This document shows, piece by piece, positions 24,128 through 31,875 of a stretch of DNA of 31,902 nt. A program made the position numbers and the translations under genes. The notes under the pieces were generated by a model. That model was not told where the DNA came from. It searched no databases and saw only the letters and a program-made list of their open reading frames with translations. How positions within the stretch are numbered: the first letter of the stretch is position 1; every line of letters starts with the position of its first letter. This stretch comes from Ruminococcus sp. (GTDB taxonomy: Bacteria > Bacillota > Clostridia > Oscillospirales > Acutalibacteraceae), in contig SFGA01000022.1 of NCBI GenBank assembly GCA_004556705.1, positions 1 to 31,902 of the forward strand. The letters run 5' to 3'.

Positions 24128-24314
24128 AGAGTTAAGCAAATTCCGTTAGTATGTTTGCGGACAAATGAATGACCGTCCGAGTGGGATACTCCGCCAAGAC
24201 CTTCTGCAAGGAAGCGAGCGAGAAAACGCCGCTGAAAGGCAGGGGCAGGAACGGCACTTGGGTAGAACGGCAAAACCTAACACGAAATTAAAAACAAGGA
24301 AAGGAGGGACTGCA
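24128..24314 (+). other. Leader region upstream of E2 xis
   Basis: A 187-base untranslated leader. It is in frame with xis without stop codons from 24165, but the xis start at 24315 has the ribosome site (GGAGG). It includes a GCAAA/TTTGC dyad, also seen in E1, and several GC-rich short repeats. I see no gene in it. Confidence 0.4.
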
Positions 24315-24515
24315 ATGTTTGAAGATTATTATATGACCGCAGATGATGTTGCAAAGGCACTCAAGATTTCCAAATCATTCGCTTATAAGGTGATACGGAA
24401 AATGAATGCCGAACTGCAAGAACAAGGATTTTTCACAATGGCAGGAAAAGTCAACAAGCAATTCTTTTTAGACAAAACCTGCTACGATGCAGCCAAAGTT
24501 AAGGAAAGGAAGTGA
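24315..24515 (+). CDS. Excisionase-like small HTH protein of E2
   Basis: A 66-residue protein related to the E1 protein. The helix-turn-helix covers TADDVAKALKISKSFAYKVIRKMNAEL (about 7-33) and the end is KVNKQFFLDKTCYDAAK. The start at 24315 is preceded by AAGGAGG at a good distance; an upstream in-frame ATG at 24165 has no ribosome site. It is followed five bases later by the integrase gene. A directionality-factor role is inferred from position and fold. Confidence 0.8.
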   Translation: MFEDYYMTADDVAKALKISKSFAYKVIRKMNAELQEQGFFTMAGKVNKQFFLDKTCYDAAKVKERK

Positions 24516-24520
24516 TGTAA

Positions 24521-25612
24521 ATGGCTGTTTACAAAGACGAAAAAACTAATACTTGGATGGTTTACTACCGAGTGACCGATTGGAAAGGAGATCGAAAGCA
24601 AAGCACAAAGAGAGGCTTCCAAACGAAACGTGATGCGCTTGCTTGGGAACGAGAGTTCCTAAACAAGACGCAGGCTGACCTCAGTATGACCTTTGCGAGT
24701 TTTGTTGACACCTATACGGTAGATATGAAAAATCGCATTAAGGAAAATACTTGGCACACGAAAGAGCATATTATTCGCACAAAAATCTTGCCGTACTTCG
24801 GCAAGCGCAAGATAAGTGATATTCAGCCGAGAGATATTATTGCGTGGCAGAATGAAATGATAAAAGGACGCGACAAGAATGGCAAGAAATACTCTCCCGT
24901 GTACCTTAAAACGCTCCACAATCAGCTCAGCGCCATTTTCAATCACGCTGTTAAGTTCTATGGATTGAAAGAAAATCCCGCCGCTAAAGTCGGCAATATG
25001 GGCAAAGCGAGAAGCCGTGAAATGCTCTTTTGGACACAAGAAGAATATCAGAAATTTGCCTTTGCGATAATGGACAAACCCGTATCCTATTACGCATTTG
25101 AAATGCTGTATTGGTGCGGTATCCGTGAGGGTGAGCTGTTAGCCTTGACCGCCGGCGACTTTGATTTTGAGCGTGGTACGGTAACAATCAATAAGTCCTA
25201 TCAGCGCATTGACGGCAGGGATGTTATTACCGAGCCGAAAACGCCGAAAAGCAACCGAGTTATAAAAATGCCCGTTTTTCTTATCGAGGAAATCAAGGAA
25301 TACCTTGCTAAGCTATACGGTCTGCAAAAGAATGACCGAGTGTTTAATATCACAAAGAACTATCTGCACCGTGAAATGACGAGAGGTGCAGATGCAGCGG
25401 GGGTTAAGCGTATCCGTATCCACGATTTGCGACACAGTCACATTTCCCTCTTAATTGAAATGGGATATTCTGCGGTGGCGATTGCCGACCGTGTAGGACA
25501 CGAAAGTATCAATATCACTTATAACTACGCTCATCTGTTCCCGTCTACACAGACGGATATGGCGGACAAGCTCAATAATTTACGAAAGGAGCCAACACAA
25601 AATGTCAGCTAA
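24521..25612 (+). CDS. int: Tyrosine integrase of E2
   Basis: A 363-residue recombinase colinear with the E1 integrase and with the same domain plan. The arm-binding N-terminus (about 1-50), core-binding domain and catalytic domain are all present. Catalytic residues are seen in CGIREGEL (Arg), HDLRHSH (His, Arg), VGHES (His) and YNYAHLF (Tyr). The N-terminal arm-binding part differs in places from E1 (for example YRVTDWKGDRKQSTKRGFQT), in line with the change of arm repeat from TGGCAAC to TGACAAC, while the core target is the same. It overlaps the next gene by 11 bases. It appears intact. Confidence 0.95.
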   Translation: MAVYKDEKTNTWMVYYRVTDWKGDRKQSTKRGFQTKRDALAWEREFLNKTQADLSMTFASFVDTYTVDMKNRIKENTWHTKEHIIRTKILPYFGKRKISDIQPRDIIAWQNEMIKGRDKNGKKYSPVYLKTLHNQLSAIFNHAVKFYGLKENPAAKVGNMGKARSREMLFWTQEEYQKFAFAIMDKPVSYYAFEMLYWCGIREGELLALTAGDFDFERGTVTINKSYQRIDGRDVITEPKTPKSNRVIKMPVFLIEEIKEYLAKLYGLQKNDRVFNITKNYLHREMTRGADAAGVKRIRIHDLRHSHISLLIEMGYSAVAIADRVGHESINITYNYAHLFPSTQTDMADKLNNLRKEPTQNVS

Positions 25613-25928
25613 AAATTTAGATAAACACGACCGCTTCAGATGTATTACCGTAGGATTTAGGGTTTCCCCCGAAGAACAAGAAACGATCAACCGTATCGTG
25701 GCGTTGTCGGGACTCACGAAACAAGAATACTGTTACCGCAAGTGTACCGACCGTGAAATCGTTGTAGAGGGTAATCCGAGAGTGTATAAAGCTCTTAAAA
25801 CGGAACTTGCCGCCGTACTTGATGAATTGAAGCGTATTGAAAACGGCGGCAACGTCAGCGGTGACTTGCTTGAAATTATCGACCAAATCAATAAAACCTT
25901 ATATGGATTAAAGGAGGGATCTAAATGA
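25602..25928 (+). CDS. MobC-like mobilization accessory protein of E2
   Basis: A 108-residue homologue of the E1 protein at 13202, with the VGFRVSPEEQETINRIVALSGLTKQEY segment (about 18-44) and a conserved helical C-terminus. The AAGGAG ribosome site lies within the end of the integrase gene, and the stop overlaps the start of repA2 (ATGA). A DNA-binding accessory role at the transfer origin is inferred from the RHH-like segment and position. Confidence 0.65.
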   Translation: MSAKNLDKHDRFRCITVGFRVSPEEQETINRIVALSGLTKQEYCYRKCTDREIVVEGNPRVYKALKTELAAVLDELKRIENGGNVSGDLLEIIDQINKTLYGLKEGSK

Positions 25929-27058
25929 CCAATATAACGGAAAAGACTGCCCCAAATGTATCTATTGGCGCAGATACGGAGCAGCCTTCTCAAAAATCTA
26001 CTGCAAATATTATAACCACCGAAGATGAAAATTTCAAGAGTTTTGAGGAAATTCAGCGTGAAATGATACGGATGATGGACCCGTCCTACCTCAAAACCGT
26101 ATCAATGACCGAACTGTACGACACTGTTTACAAAAGCAAGCCGCCGCTGATTGACAGCTTGCTCTATCCGGGAACGTATATTTTCGCAGGCGCACCCAAA
26201 CTCGGCAAAAGTTTTCTGATGGCGCAGTTGGCATATTACGTCAGCACGGGAACGTCGCTATGGAACTATACCGTCCGAAAAGGAACGGCATTATATTTAG
26301 CTCTTGAAGATGATTACCGCCGCCTGCAGGAGCGCTTGTATCGAATGTTTGGAACGGAGAGCGCAGACAATCTGTACTTCTCTGTTTCGGCAAGTCAGAT
26401 CGGCAAAGGACTTGATGAACAGTTGCAGGGGTTCGTTACCGAACACCCCGACACTAAACTCATAATCATAGACACACTCCAAAAGGTGCGTGAGGTTGGC
26501 GGTGATAATTACAGTTACGCCAACGACTATGAAATCATTAACCGCATTAAGAAATTTACTGACCGCTACGGTATTTGCGTTTTAATCGTGCACCATACCC
26601 GAAAGCAAAATGCAGATGATAAGTTCGATATGATCTCCGGTACGACGGCTATGCTCGGTGCAGCAGACGGCGGCTTCATTTTGCAAAAGGAAAAGCGTAC
26701 AAGCAACAATGCCACCCTTGAGGTATCGGGCAGAGATCAACCCGACCAAAAGCTACACCTTGTCCGTAACACCGAAACTCTCTTATGGGAATTGGAGCGA
26801 GTGGAAACGGAACTTTGGAAAGAGCCACCCGAACCCTTACTTGAAAAAGTTGCGGCGTTCATCACCGCAGACAATGCTGAGTGGTGCGGTTCACCAACGG
26901 AGCTTGTCATGGTTCTTGGCATTGATATGAAAGCCAACGCTCTGTCGATGAAACTGAATATCAATGCAGGGCGTTTGTTCAATGAGTACGGTATCTGCTA
27001 CGAGAACAAACGCTGTCACGATGGCCGCAAGGTGCGCCTACACCTTGAGCAAGCGTGA
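25925..27058 (+). CDS. RepA-like AAA/RecA-fold ATPase of E2
   Basis: A 377-residue homologue of the E1 ATPase. Walker A GAPKLGKS lies near 93-100, a Walker B strand LIIIDT follows, then LIVHHTRKQ. The N-terminal tail shares TAPNVS-GADTEQ with E1. The C-terminal small winged-helix-like part is kept. The E1 C-terminal tail of about 20 residues is absent. GTGACG repeats begin at its stop codon and run into the intergenic origin-like region. A helicase role in replication or strand separation of the circular form is inferred from the RSF1010 RepA family. Confidence 0.8.
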   Translation: MTNITEKTAPNVSIGADTEQPSQKSTANIITTEDENFKSFEEIQREMIRMMDPSYLKTVSMTELYDTVYKSKPPLIDSLLYPGTYIFAGAPKLGKSFLMAQLAYYVSTGTSLWNYTVRKGTALYLALEDDYRRLQERLYRMFGTESADNLYFSVSASQIGKGLDEQLQGFVTEHPDTKLIIIDTLQKVREVGGDNYSYANDYEIINRIKKFTDRYGICVLIVHHTRKQNADDKFDMISGTTAMLGAADGGFILQKEKRTSNNATLEVSGRDQPDQKLHLVRNTETLLWELERVETELWKEPPEPLLEKVAAFITADNAEWCGSPTELVMVLGIDMKANALSMKLNINAGRLFNEYGICYENKRCHDGRKVRLHLEQA

Positions 27059-27131
27059 CGATGCGTGTCGGTCGTGACGGTGTTATTGGCGGTAGCAAAA
27101 ACATCGTCACCATCGTCACAGACCGACACGC
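27055..27131. repeat. GTGACG/CGTCAC repeats and long inverted repeat after repA (E2)
   Basis: GTGACG at 27055 and 27074 faces CGTCAC at 27105 and 27114. GCGTGTCGGTC (27063-27073) pairs perfectly with GACCGACACGC (27121-27131), extended by GTGACG/CGTCAC, so a stem of about 17 bp or more can form around a 20-30-base loop. Confidence 0.65.
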
Positions 27132-27132
27132 T

Positions 27133-27193
27133 AAGTTTAGCGGAGTGTGCAGAGAGTGCCTTTTCAAAGGCGGCTCTTTGCCCCTCGGAGAGC
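27133..27193. other. Conserved 61-bp non-coding block, candidate oriT/origin (E2)
   Basis: Identical at 60 of 61 positions to 14768-14828, with the single difference inside the GGC(A/G)GCT segment. It lies directly after the inverted repeat and 114 bases before the relaxase start. Confidence 0.6.
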
Positions 27194-27236
27194 CCACGAC
27201 ATCTTTACGGCAGAATTGCTGAAAGTGTCATAGTGG

Positions 27237-27264
27237 GTTACACACTTTGAAAAAGTTGTGTAAC
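27237..27264. repeat. Hairpin upstream of the E2 relaxase
   Basis: GTTACACA-CTTT pairs with AAAG-TTGTGTAAC around a short A-rich loop. It occupies the position of the hairpin array in E1 but has a different sequence, as expected if each relaxase has its own recognition hairpin. Confidence 0.6.
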
Positions 27265-27307
27265 TACGGCTCCCGAAAGTTCGCCAACAGAAAGGAAGTG
27301 AGAACGG

Positions 27308-28561
27308 ATGGTGAAAGAAAATTTTTGTGTTGCCCGTATCGAAACCCGCACGAGAGCAACGGTGGGCAAATTTGAGCGACACATTGAGCGTAAAAATGAA
27401 AGCTACGAAAATATGAATGTTGACCTATCTCGCACCCCGATGAACGTGAGTTTTAAGGGTTGCGGTGAGCAGACCTATAACGAATATCTTGACGAACTGA
27501 TCGCCGCAGGAAAGGTTTCGCTGAAAGGATTGAAACCCGATGCTACCGTGTTTGATGAAATGATTATGGATGTAAATACCGATTATTTTGAGCAGAACGG
27601 CGGCTACGAATACGCTTGCCGCTTCTATGAAGAAGCGTTCCACTTTGCCGAAAAAATATACGGCAAGGACAATATTGTCTCCGCTGTAATGCACGCTGAC
27701 GAATTAAACATCGCTATGACCGAGAAATACGGCAGACTGATTTACCACTATCATCTGCACATTATGGCTCTGCCGGCGGTGGATAAAGAAGTACGTTGGT
27801 CGAAGCGTTGCAAAGATCCAGAACTCGTCGGCAAGGTCAAAGAGGTCATTCATCAGGTCAGCCATTCAAAGAAATGGCGGTCTGAAAAAGCGGTTGATGA
27901 AGATGGTAAACCTATACTCAACAGCAAAGGAAAACAGATTTATCACGCTTCTTACAGTATACTGCAGGATAAATTTTTTGAACATATGCAAGGCGCAGGC
28001 TTCACGGGTTTTATTCGTGGAGAGCGTGGAAGTACAACCGAAAACCTGACCTCGCTTGAATATAAAATCAAGCAAGACCAAAAGCGTTTAGCGGAACTAT
28101 CCGAGCAGATTGCCAACGAGCAGGTTCGTTATGACGATAATCATAATGCTTTTATGACCTTTGCAGAGATTGACGATTCGGGTAAAAAGTCTATCACGGG
28201 CAAGTACACGGTGTCTGCTGAAGATTATAAAAAGCTGACCACCCTTGCCAAACGGAGTTATTCGGCGGTATCCGAAGCGAAGAAATTACAAGAGGAAAAT
28301 CAATATTTATCACATCGAATTTGGTCACTTCAATCGGAAGTATCGCAACTGCGACAGACACTATCGGAGCTGACGGAGAAATGCAGACCGTATCTTGAAG
28401 CGATAAAAGCGGCACCGAAAGCCGTTAAAGAATTTATAGATGGTATTCTTGAACGCTTCAAAAAGCAGGAAAAGAGCATTGAATATGAACCGATTCCTGC
28501 ACCCAAAGTACACACCCAAGAGCGTGGGAAACGCTCAAAAAATAAAGATTATGAAAGGTAG
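27308..28561 (+). CDS. Divergent MobV-like relaxase of E2
   Basis: A 417-residue relaxase-like protein unlike the E1 enzyme. The putative active site reads VMHADELNIAMTEKYGRLIYHYHLHIMAL (about 128-155): HADE supplies the H-x-D-E part, and HYHLH, after a longer insertion than in standard MobV, supplies the metal-binding histidines. The N-terminal segment contains GKFERHIERKNESYENMNVDLSRT with the conserved Asn/Arg-rich strand. The C-terminal half is coiled coil, ending in a KRSKNKDYER tail that is shared in style with E1. An AAGGAAG ribosome site precedes the start. It lies in the same slot after the conserved block as the E1 relaxase. Confidence 0.8.
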   Translation: MVKENFCVARIETRTRATVGKFERHIERKNESYENMNVDLSRTPMNVSFKGCGEQTYNEYLDELIAAGKVSLKGLKPDATVFDEMIMDVNTDYFEQNGGYEYACRFYEEAFHFAEKIYGKDNIVSAVMHADELNIAMTEKYGRLIYHYHLHIMALPAVDKEVRWSKRCKDPELVGKVKEVIHQVSHSKKWRSEKAVDEDGKPILNSKGKQIYHASYSILQDKFFEHMQGAGFTGFIRGERGSTTENLTSLEYKIKQDQKRLAELSEQIANEQVRYDDNHNAFMTFAEIDDSGKKSITGKYTVSAEDYKKLTTLAKRSYSAVSEAKKLQEENQYLSHRIWSLQSEVSQLRQTLSELTEKCRPYLEAIKAAPKAVKEFIDGILERFKKQEKSIEYEPIPAPKVHTQERGKRSKNKDYER

Positions 28562-28570
28562 GAAATCATT

Positions 28571-28948
28571 ATGAAACAGCATTTTACAGACGAAAGAACG
28601 GGGATCAGGTACACCTTGCAGGGAGATTATTATCTGCCCGACCTTGCATTACCCGCCGAGGAACAAGTTGAAGTCGGCATTTGGGGACAGCGGCATTTGC
28701 AGTATATCAAGGCACACCGCAGAGGTTTTTATACGACCTTGCTCACAAAATGCGAACTGAACAGACACCTTGCCGATGTAAATAAGCAGGCTGAGGATAT
28801 GTTTCTCCGGCTGGTGAAACAGAAGGCAGAGCGTGAGGGCGTGACCGAACAACTCAAGGCGGATGACCAAATGGAGTGGGTAGCTCGGATGAATAACATC
28901 CGCAGTAGAGCCACCGAAATCGTAAATCACGATATAATTTATAACTAA
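28571..28948 (+). CDS. TnpV-family protein of E2
   Basis: A 125-residue TnpV homologue (YTLQGDYYLPDLALP at the start, VGIWGQRHLQYIKAHRRGFYTTLL in the middle, WVARMNNIRSRATEIVNHDIIY at the end) of unknown function, nine bases after the relaxase. Conservation at the same position in both elements despite relaxase replacement suggests a role linked to the element rather than to a particular relaxase. It is followed by the terminator at 28961. Confidence 0.85.
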   Translation: MKQHFTDERTGIRYTLQGDYYLPDLALPAEEQVEVGIWGQRHLQYIKAHRRGFYTTLLTKCELNRHLADVNKQAEDMFLRLVKQKAEREGVTEQLKADDQMEWVARMNNIRSRATEIVNHDIIYN

Positions 28949-28960
28949 CCGAAGCATGGC

Positions 28961-28997
28961 GGCAGGGAGATTAACACCTCTCTGCCATCTTTCTTTT
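28961..28997 (+). terminator. Terminator at the end of the E2 backbone
   Basis: GGCAGGGAG (28961-28969) pairs with CTCTCTGCC (28978-28986), with one G-T pair, and is followed by ATCTTTCTTTTT. The interval up to pstS (28998-29119) has an AT-rich promoter-like stretch with TACAAT near 29060 but no clear -35 box. Confidence 0.85.
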
Positions 28998-29119
28998 TGC
29001 CCAAAACTATTTTACTTTGATTTTACACCGATTTGCTTACGGATTTTACTGTCAAAACTTACAATAGAGGCGCAGTAAAGAGATAACTGCAAAAACAAAT
29101 GTCAAAGGAGACATAGAAA

Positions 29120-29920
29120 ATGAAAAAGATTATCAGTTTACTCACAGTAGCAATACTGCTGATATGTACGCTCACCGGTTGCGGCGGTAACAAAGAATCA
29201 GTCGCAACAGACGGCTCCACCTCAATGAACAAGGTTATCAGTGCTTTGGGTGAAGACTTTCAGTCAGACACCGGCATCACCGTAACATATAATGCCACGG
29301 GTTCAGGTGCAGGTATTCAGGCAGTTCAGGAGGGCAGATGTGACATCGGACTTTCCAGCCGTAACCTCAAGGACGAAGAAAAGGCAAACGGTCTTGAAAG
29401 CACAATCCTCGCTTATGACGGTATTGCAATAATCGTAAATCCTAACAACCCCGTTTCTGACCTTGATGTTGAAACTATTGCTAAGATCTACACCGGTGAA
29501 ATTAAGAATTGGAAAGAAGTAGGCGGCAACGATGTTGAAATTGTACTAATCGGTCGTGAAGCAGGCAGCGGTACAAGAGACGGCTTTGAATCTATCACCG
29601 ACACCGAAGATAAGTGTCAGTATCGTCAGGAACTTACCTCTACTGGTGACGTTATCACTACGGTGGCAAGCAACCCTGCGGCAATCGGCTATGCATCCCT
29701 CGCTTCTGTTAAGGATACTGTAAAAGCTCTCACAGTGGACGGTGTTACACCGAGTGAAGAAACCATAAAGGACGGCAGTTATGTGATACAGCGTCCCTTC
29801 GTTCTCGTAACCAAGAAGGATACTGCACTTTCCGAAAATGCACAAAAATTCTTTGATTATGTCACTTCCGAAGCAGCAACTGAGATCATCAGCAACGCAG
29901 GTGTAGTTCCTGCCAACTAA
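29120..29920 (+). CDS. pstS: Phosphate ABC transporter substrate-binding lipoprotein
   Basis: Binds inorganic phosphate outside the membrane for the PstSCAB importer. The 266-residue protein has a lipoprotein signal peptide (KKIISLLTVAILLICTLTGC) with the lipobox cysteine at residue 21. The mature part starts with DGSTSMNKVISALGEDF and has the phosphate-loop segments TGSGAGIQAV, IGLSSR and GREAGSGTRDGFE, in family order. Length is normal. An AAGGAG ribosome site lies upstream. pstC and pstA follow, so this is the head of a pst operon. No clear Pho-box could be assigned in the upstream region, though CTGTCA occurs near 29049. It directly follows mobile element E2. Confidence 0.92.
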   Translation: MKKIISLLTVAILLICTLTGCGGNKESVATDGSTSMNKVISALGEDFQSDTGITVTYNATGSGAGIQAVQEGRCDIGLSSRNLKDEEKANGLESTILAYDGIAIIVNPNNPVSDLDVETIAKIYTGEIKNWKEVGGNDVEIVLIGREAGSGTRDGFESITDTEDKCQYRQELTSTGDVITTVASNPAAIGYASLASVKDTVKALTVDGVTPSEETIKDGSYVIQRPFVLVTKKDTALSENAQKFFDYVTSEAATEIISNAGVVPAN

Positions 29921-29927
29921 GAACTCT

Positions 29928-29955
29928 AAGCGACGGTGTTTTCGCACCGCCGCTT
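29928..29955 (+). promoter_or_regulatory. Hairpin between pstS and pstC
   Basis: AAGCGACGGTG pairs with CACCGCCGCTT (one mismatch) around TTTTCG. There is no T-run after it, so it is more likely an mRNA-stabilising or partial attenuation hairpin, giving more PstS than PstC/PstA. The 119-base gap holds no gene. Confidence 0.55.
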
Positions 29956-30039
29956 ATTGGAATACAACAAGGTTTCGGAGCACCCGCCCGCAATTTCAAT
30001 GGCGTATAGCGGGTCGAGTCCTTATCATTGAGGTTGATT

Positions 30040-30912
30040 ATGAAGAAAAACAGACTATTTGAGAATATCGTACACAGCATATTTCTCATACTCGGTTTAA
30101 TAACAGTCGGCTGCGTTCTGCTAATAACGGTGTATCTGATTGGATCGGGTATTCCCGCTATAAAAGAAATCGGACTCTTTAATTTCCTTTTCGGCAAAGA
30201 GTGGGCATCCACCGCCGCCGAGCCGAAATACGGAATATTGCCGTTTATATTAACAAGCGTGTACGGAACAGCGGGTGCTATACTGATTGGTGTGCCGATT
30301 GGTTTCTTTACCGCCGTGTATCTTTCAAAGGTGGCAAACAAAAAAGTCAGAGCCATTATCGAAGCCGCTGTTAATCTGCTTGCAGGTATTCCTTCGGTTG
30401 TGTACGGTCTTGTTGGTATGCTCGTACTCGTGCCGGCGATCCGTGAGATTTTCGATGTGCTGGACGGCGCAAGTTTACTTGCGGCAATTATCGTACTTTC
30501 CATTATGATACTGCCGAACATCATAAAGGTGTCTATCACGGCTCTTGATGCCGTTCCAAAGGAATATGAGGATGCTTCCCTTGCTCTTGGTGCAACACCT
30601 ACCGAAACCTTTTTCAAGGTGTCTGTCCCTGCCGCAAAAAGCGGTATTGCCGCCGCTGTGGTACTCGGTGTCGGTCGTGCCATCGGTGAAGCAATGGCGG
30701 TTATGATGGTTGCAGGTAACGTAGCAAATATGCCTTCACTCTTTGAGAGTGTTCGTTTCCTTACCACAGCCGTTGCAAGTGAAATGGCCTACTCAAGCCC
30801 CGGAAGTTTGCAGAGAAACGCTTTGTTTTCCATTGCTCTTGTACTATTCCTGTTTATAATGCTCATTAACGCTACGCTCAATTTCTTCCTAAAGCGTGAT
30901 AAGGAGAAATAA
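30040..30912 (+). CDS. pstC: Phosphate ABC transporter permease PstC
   Basis: One of two membrane permease subunits of the phosphate importer. The 290-residue protein has six hydrophobic segments and the permease coupling (EAA) loop EYEDASLALGATPTETFFKV near 184-203, plus the family segments GIPSVVYGLVGML and GRAIGEAMAVMMVAGN. ATG at 30040 follows AGG at seven bases; an in-frame TTG at 30028 is less likely. Its stop is immediately before pstA, whose ribosome site lies within the end of pstC. The partner permease and lipoprotein are adjacent. Confidence 0.92.
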   Translation: MKKNRLFENIVHSIFLILGLITVGCVLLITVYLIGSGIPAIKEIGLFNFLFGKEWASTAAEPKYGILPFILTSVYGTAGAILIGVPIGFFTAVYLSKVANKKVRAIIEAAVNLLAGIPSVVYGLVGMLVLVPAIREIFDVLDGASLLAAIIVLSIMILPNIIKVSITALDAVPKEYEDASLALGATPTETFFKVSVPAAKSGIAAAVVLGVGRAIGEAMAVMMVAGNVANMPSLFESVRFLTTAVASEMAYSSPGSLQRNALFSIALVLFLFIMLINATLNFFLKRDKEK

Positions 30913-30913
30913 G

Positions 30914-31756
30914 ATGAACAACAAAAGAGAAATATATATCGGTTTTATGCGTGGTGCAATGTATGTTTGTACCGCACTCACAGCGGCACTTGTGCTGTTC
31001 TTGTTCGGATATGTTTTAATAAACGGTATCCCTAACATCTCTTGGAAACTGCTCTCCACCAAACCAAGCTACTTAACCCAACAAATCGGCATTTTGCCCG
31101 ATATTCTGAATACGGTTTACATCGTGCTCGCCGCACTCATTATCGTGTTACCTCTCGGTGTCGGAGCGGCAATTTACCTTACCGAGTACGCAAAAAACAA
31201 AAAAATAGTTGCTATGATTGAATATGCCGCCGAAACCCTTTCGGGTATCCCGTCTATTATTTACGGTCTTGTGGGTATGCTTCTCTTTTCAAATAACTTT
31301 GGAACAAGCCTGCTATCAGGTGCGCTGACGCTTGTTATTATGAATCTTCCTACCGTTATGCGTACAACACAGGAAAGTCTGAAAACCGTTCCGCAGAGCT
31401 ACCGTGAAGGAGCTTTCGGTTTGGGTGCAGGCAAGTGGCGTGTGATTCGTACTGTTGTACTTCCCGGATGTGTAGATGGTATTATTACCGGTTGTATCCT
31501 ATCGGTCGGTCGTATTCTCGGTGAATCGGCAGCGCTCCTCTTTACCGCAGGCTTTGCTCACGCACTCAACGGTATTTTCACGGGACTGACTTCTCCCGGT
31601 GCAACCTTGACGGTTGCTCTTTATGTGTATGCAAAAGAAGAAGGCGAATTTGGTGTTGCCTTTGCTATTGCCGCAATCCTAATGTTACTGACATTACTTA
31701 TAAATCTGTCTGCCGCATTGGTGGGCAAATACTATGCCAAGAGGAGAAGCGTATGA
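30914..31756 (+). CDS. pstA: Phosphate ABC transporter permease PstA
   Basis: The second permease subunit, 280 residues, with six predicted membrane helices, GIPSIIYGLVGMLLF (about 111-125) and the coupling loop SYREGAFGLGAGKWRVIRTVVLPG. The ATG at 30914 is preceded by AAGGAG, seven bases upstream. Its stop overlaps the start of pstB (ATGA). The gene is complete and shows family length, but the ATPase needed for transport is cut in this window, so this copy of the importer is probably non-functional unless another PstB supplies energy. Confidence 0.92.
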   Translation: MNNKREIYIGFMRGAMYVCTALTAALVLFLFGYVLINGIPNISWKLLSTKPSYLTQQIGILPDILNTVYIVLAALIIVLPLGVGAAIYLTEYAKNKKIVAMIEYAAETLSGIPSIIYGLVGMLLFSNNFGTSLLSGALTLVIMNLPTVMRTTQESLKTVPQSYREGAFGLGAGKWRVIRTVVLPGCVDGIITGCILSVGRILGESAALLFTAGFAHALNGIFTGLTSPGATLTVALYVYAKEEGEFGVAFAIAAILMLLTLLINLSAALVGKYYAKRRSV

Positions 31757-31875
31757 GTGAAATAATGACAGCTAAAAACATAAGCCTTTGGTACGGAGAA
31801 AACTGCACAAGTCCAGTAAAAACGGACAATAGAAAAAAGAGCCCTTCTATGGTAGACTTAAAGAAACTACCATAG
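31753..31875 (+). pseudogene. pstB: pstB, truncated by an IS-like insertion
   Basis: The frame begins MSEIMTAKNISLWYGEN, the usual start of the phosphate transporter ATPase, overlapping pstA by four bases. After about 17 residues homology stops and the frame runs into foreign sequence (CTSPVKTDNRKKSPSMVDLKK), ending at 31875 without the Walker motifs. The break coincides with the left end of the IS-like element near 31804. The rest of pstB would lie beyond the insertion, outside this window. Confidence 0.8.

Larger units (their letters stand above)
22212..28999 (+). mobile_element. Integrative and mobilizable element E2, in tandem with E1 (right end not found)
   Basis: The left end mirrors that of E1, with its own TGACAAC arm repeats. 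The backbone is xre (minus) / xis - int - mobC-like - repA-like - conserved 61-bp block - relaxase - tnpV, ending in a strong terminator at 28961-28997. Cargo genes (protease and membrane protein) lie between xre and the left terminator. No core or arm copy was found from 28949 to the end of the window, so the true right border may lie beyond it. The end given here is the end of the recognised backbone. Confidence 0.75.

Noticed and set aside
24179..24188. GAGTGGGATA in the E2 xis leader as another attachment core
   Set aside because: It is an imperfect match in the middle of the element, without the dyad, arm repeats or terminator that follow the real cores.
28874..28883. GAGTGGGTAG inside tnpV2 as a right core of E2
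   Set aside because: It matches only the first seven bases, is within a coding gene at a conserved protein position and has no arm repeats near it.
29965..30035. tRNA-like sequence between pstS and pstC (GGTCGAGTCC resembles a T-arm)
   Set aside because: No acceptor stem, D-arm or anticodon arm can be paired around it. It is better explained as an intergenic leader with short GC-rich dyads.
30199..30208. GAGTGGGCAT inside pstC as a right core of E2
   Set aside because: It is one base off the core but lies inside an intact pstC frame, encodes expected PstC residues and has no TGACAAC pair nearby.
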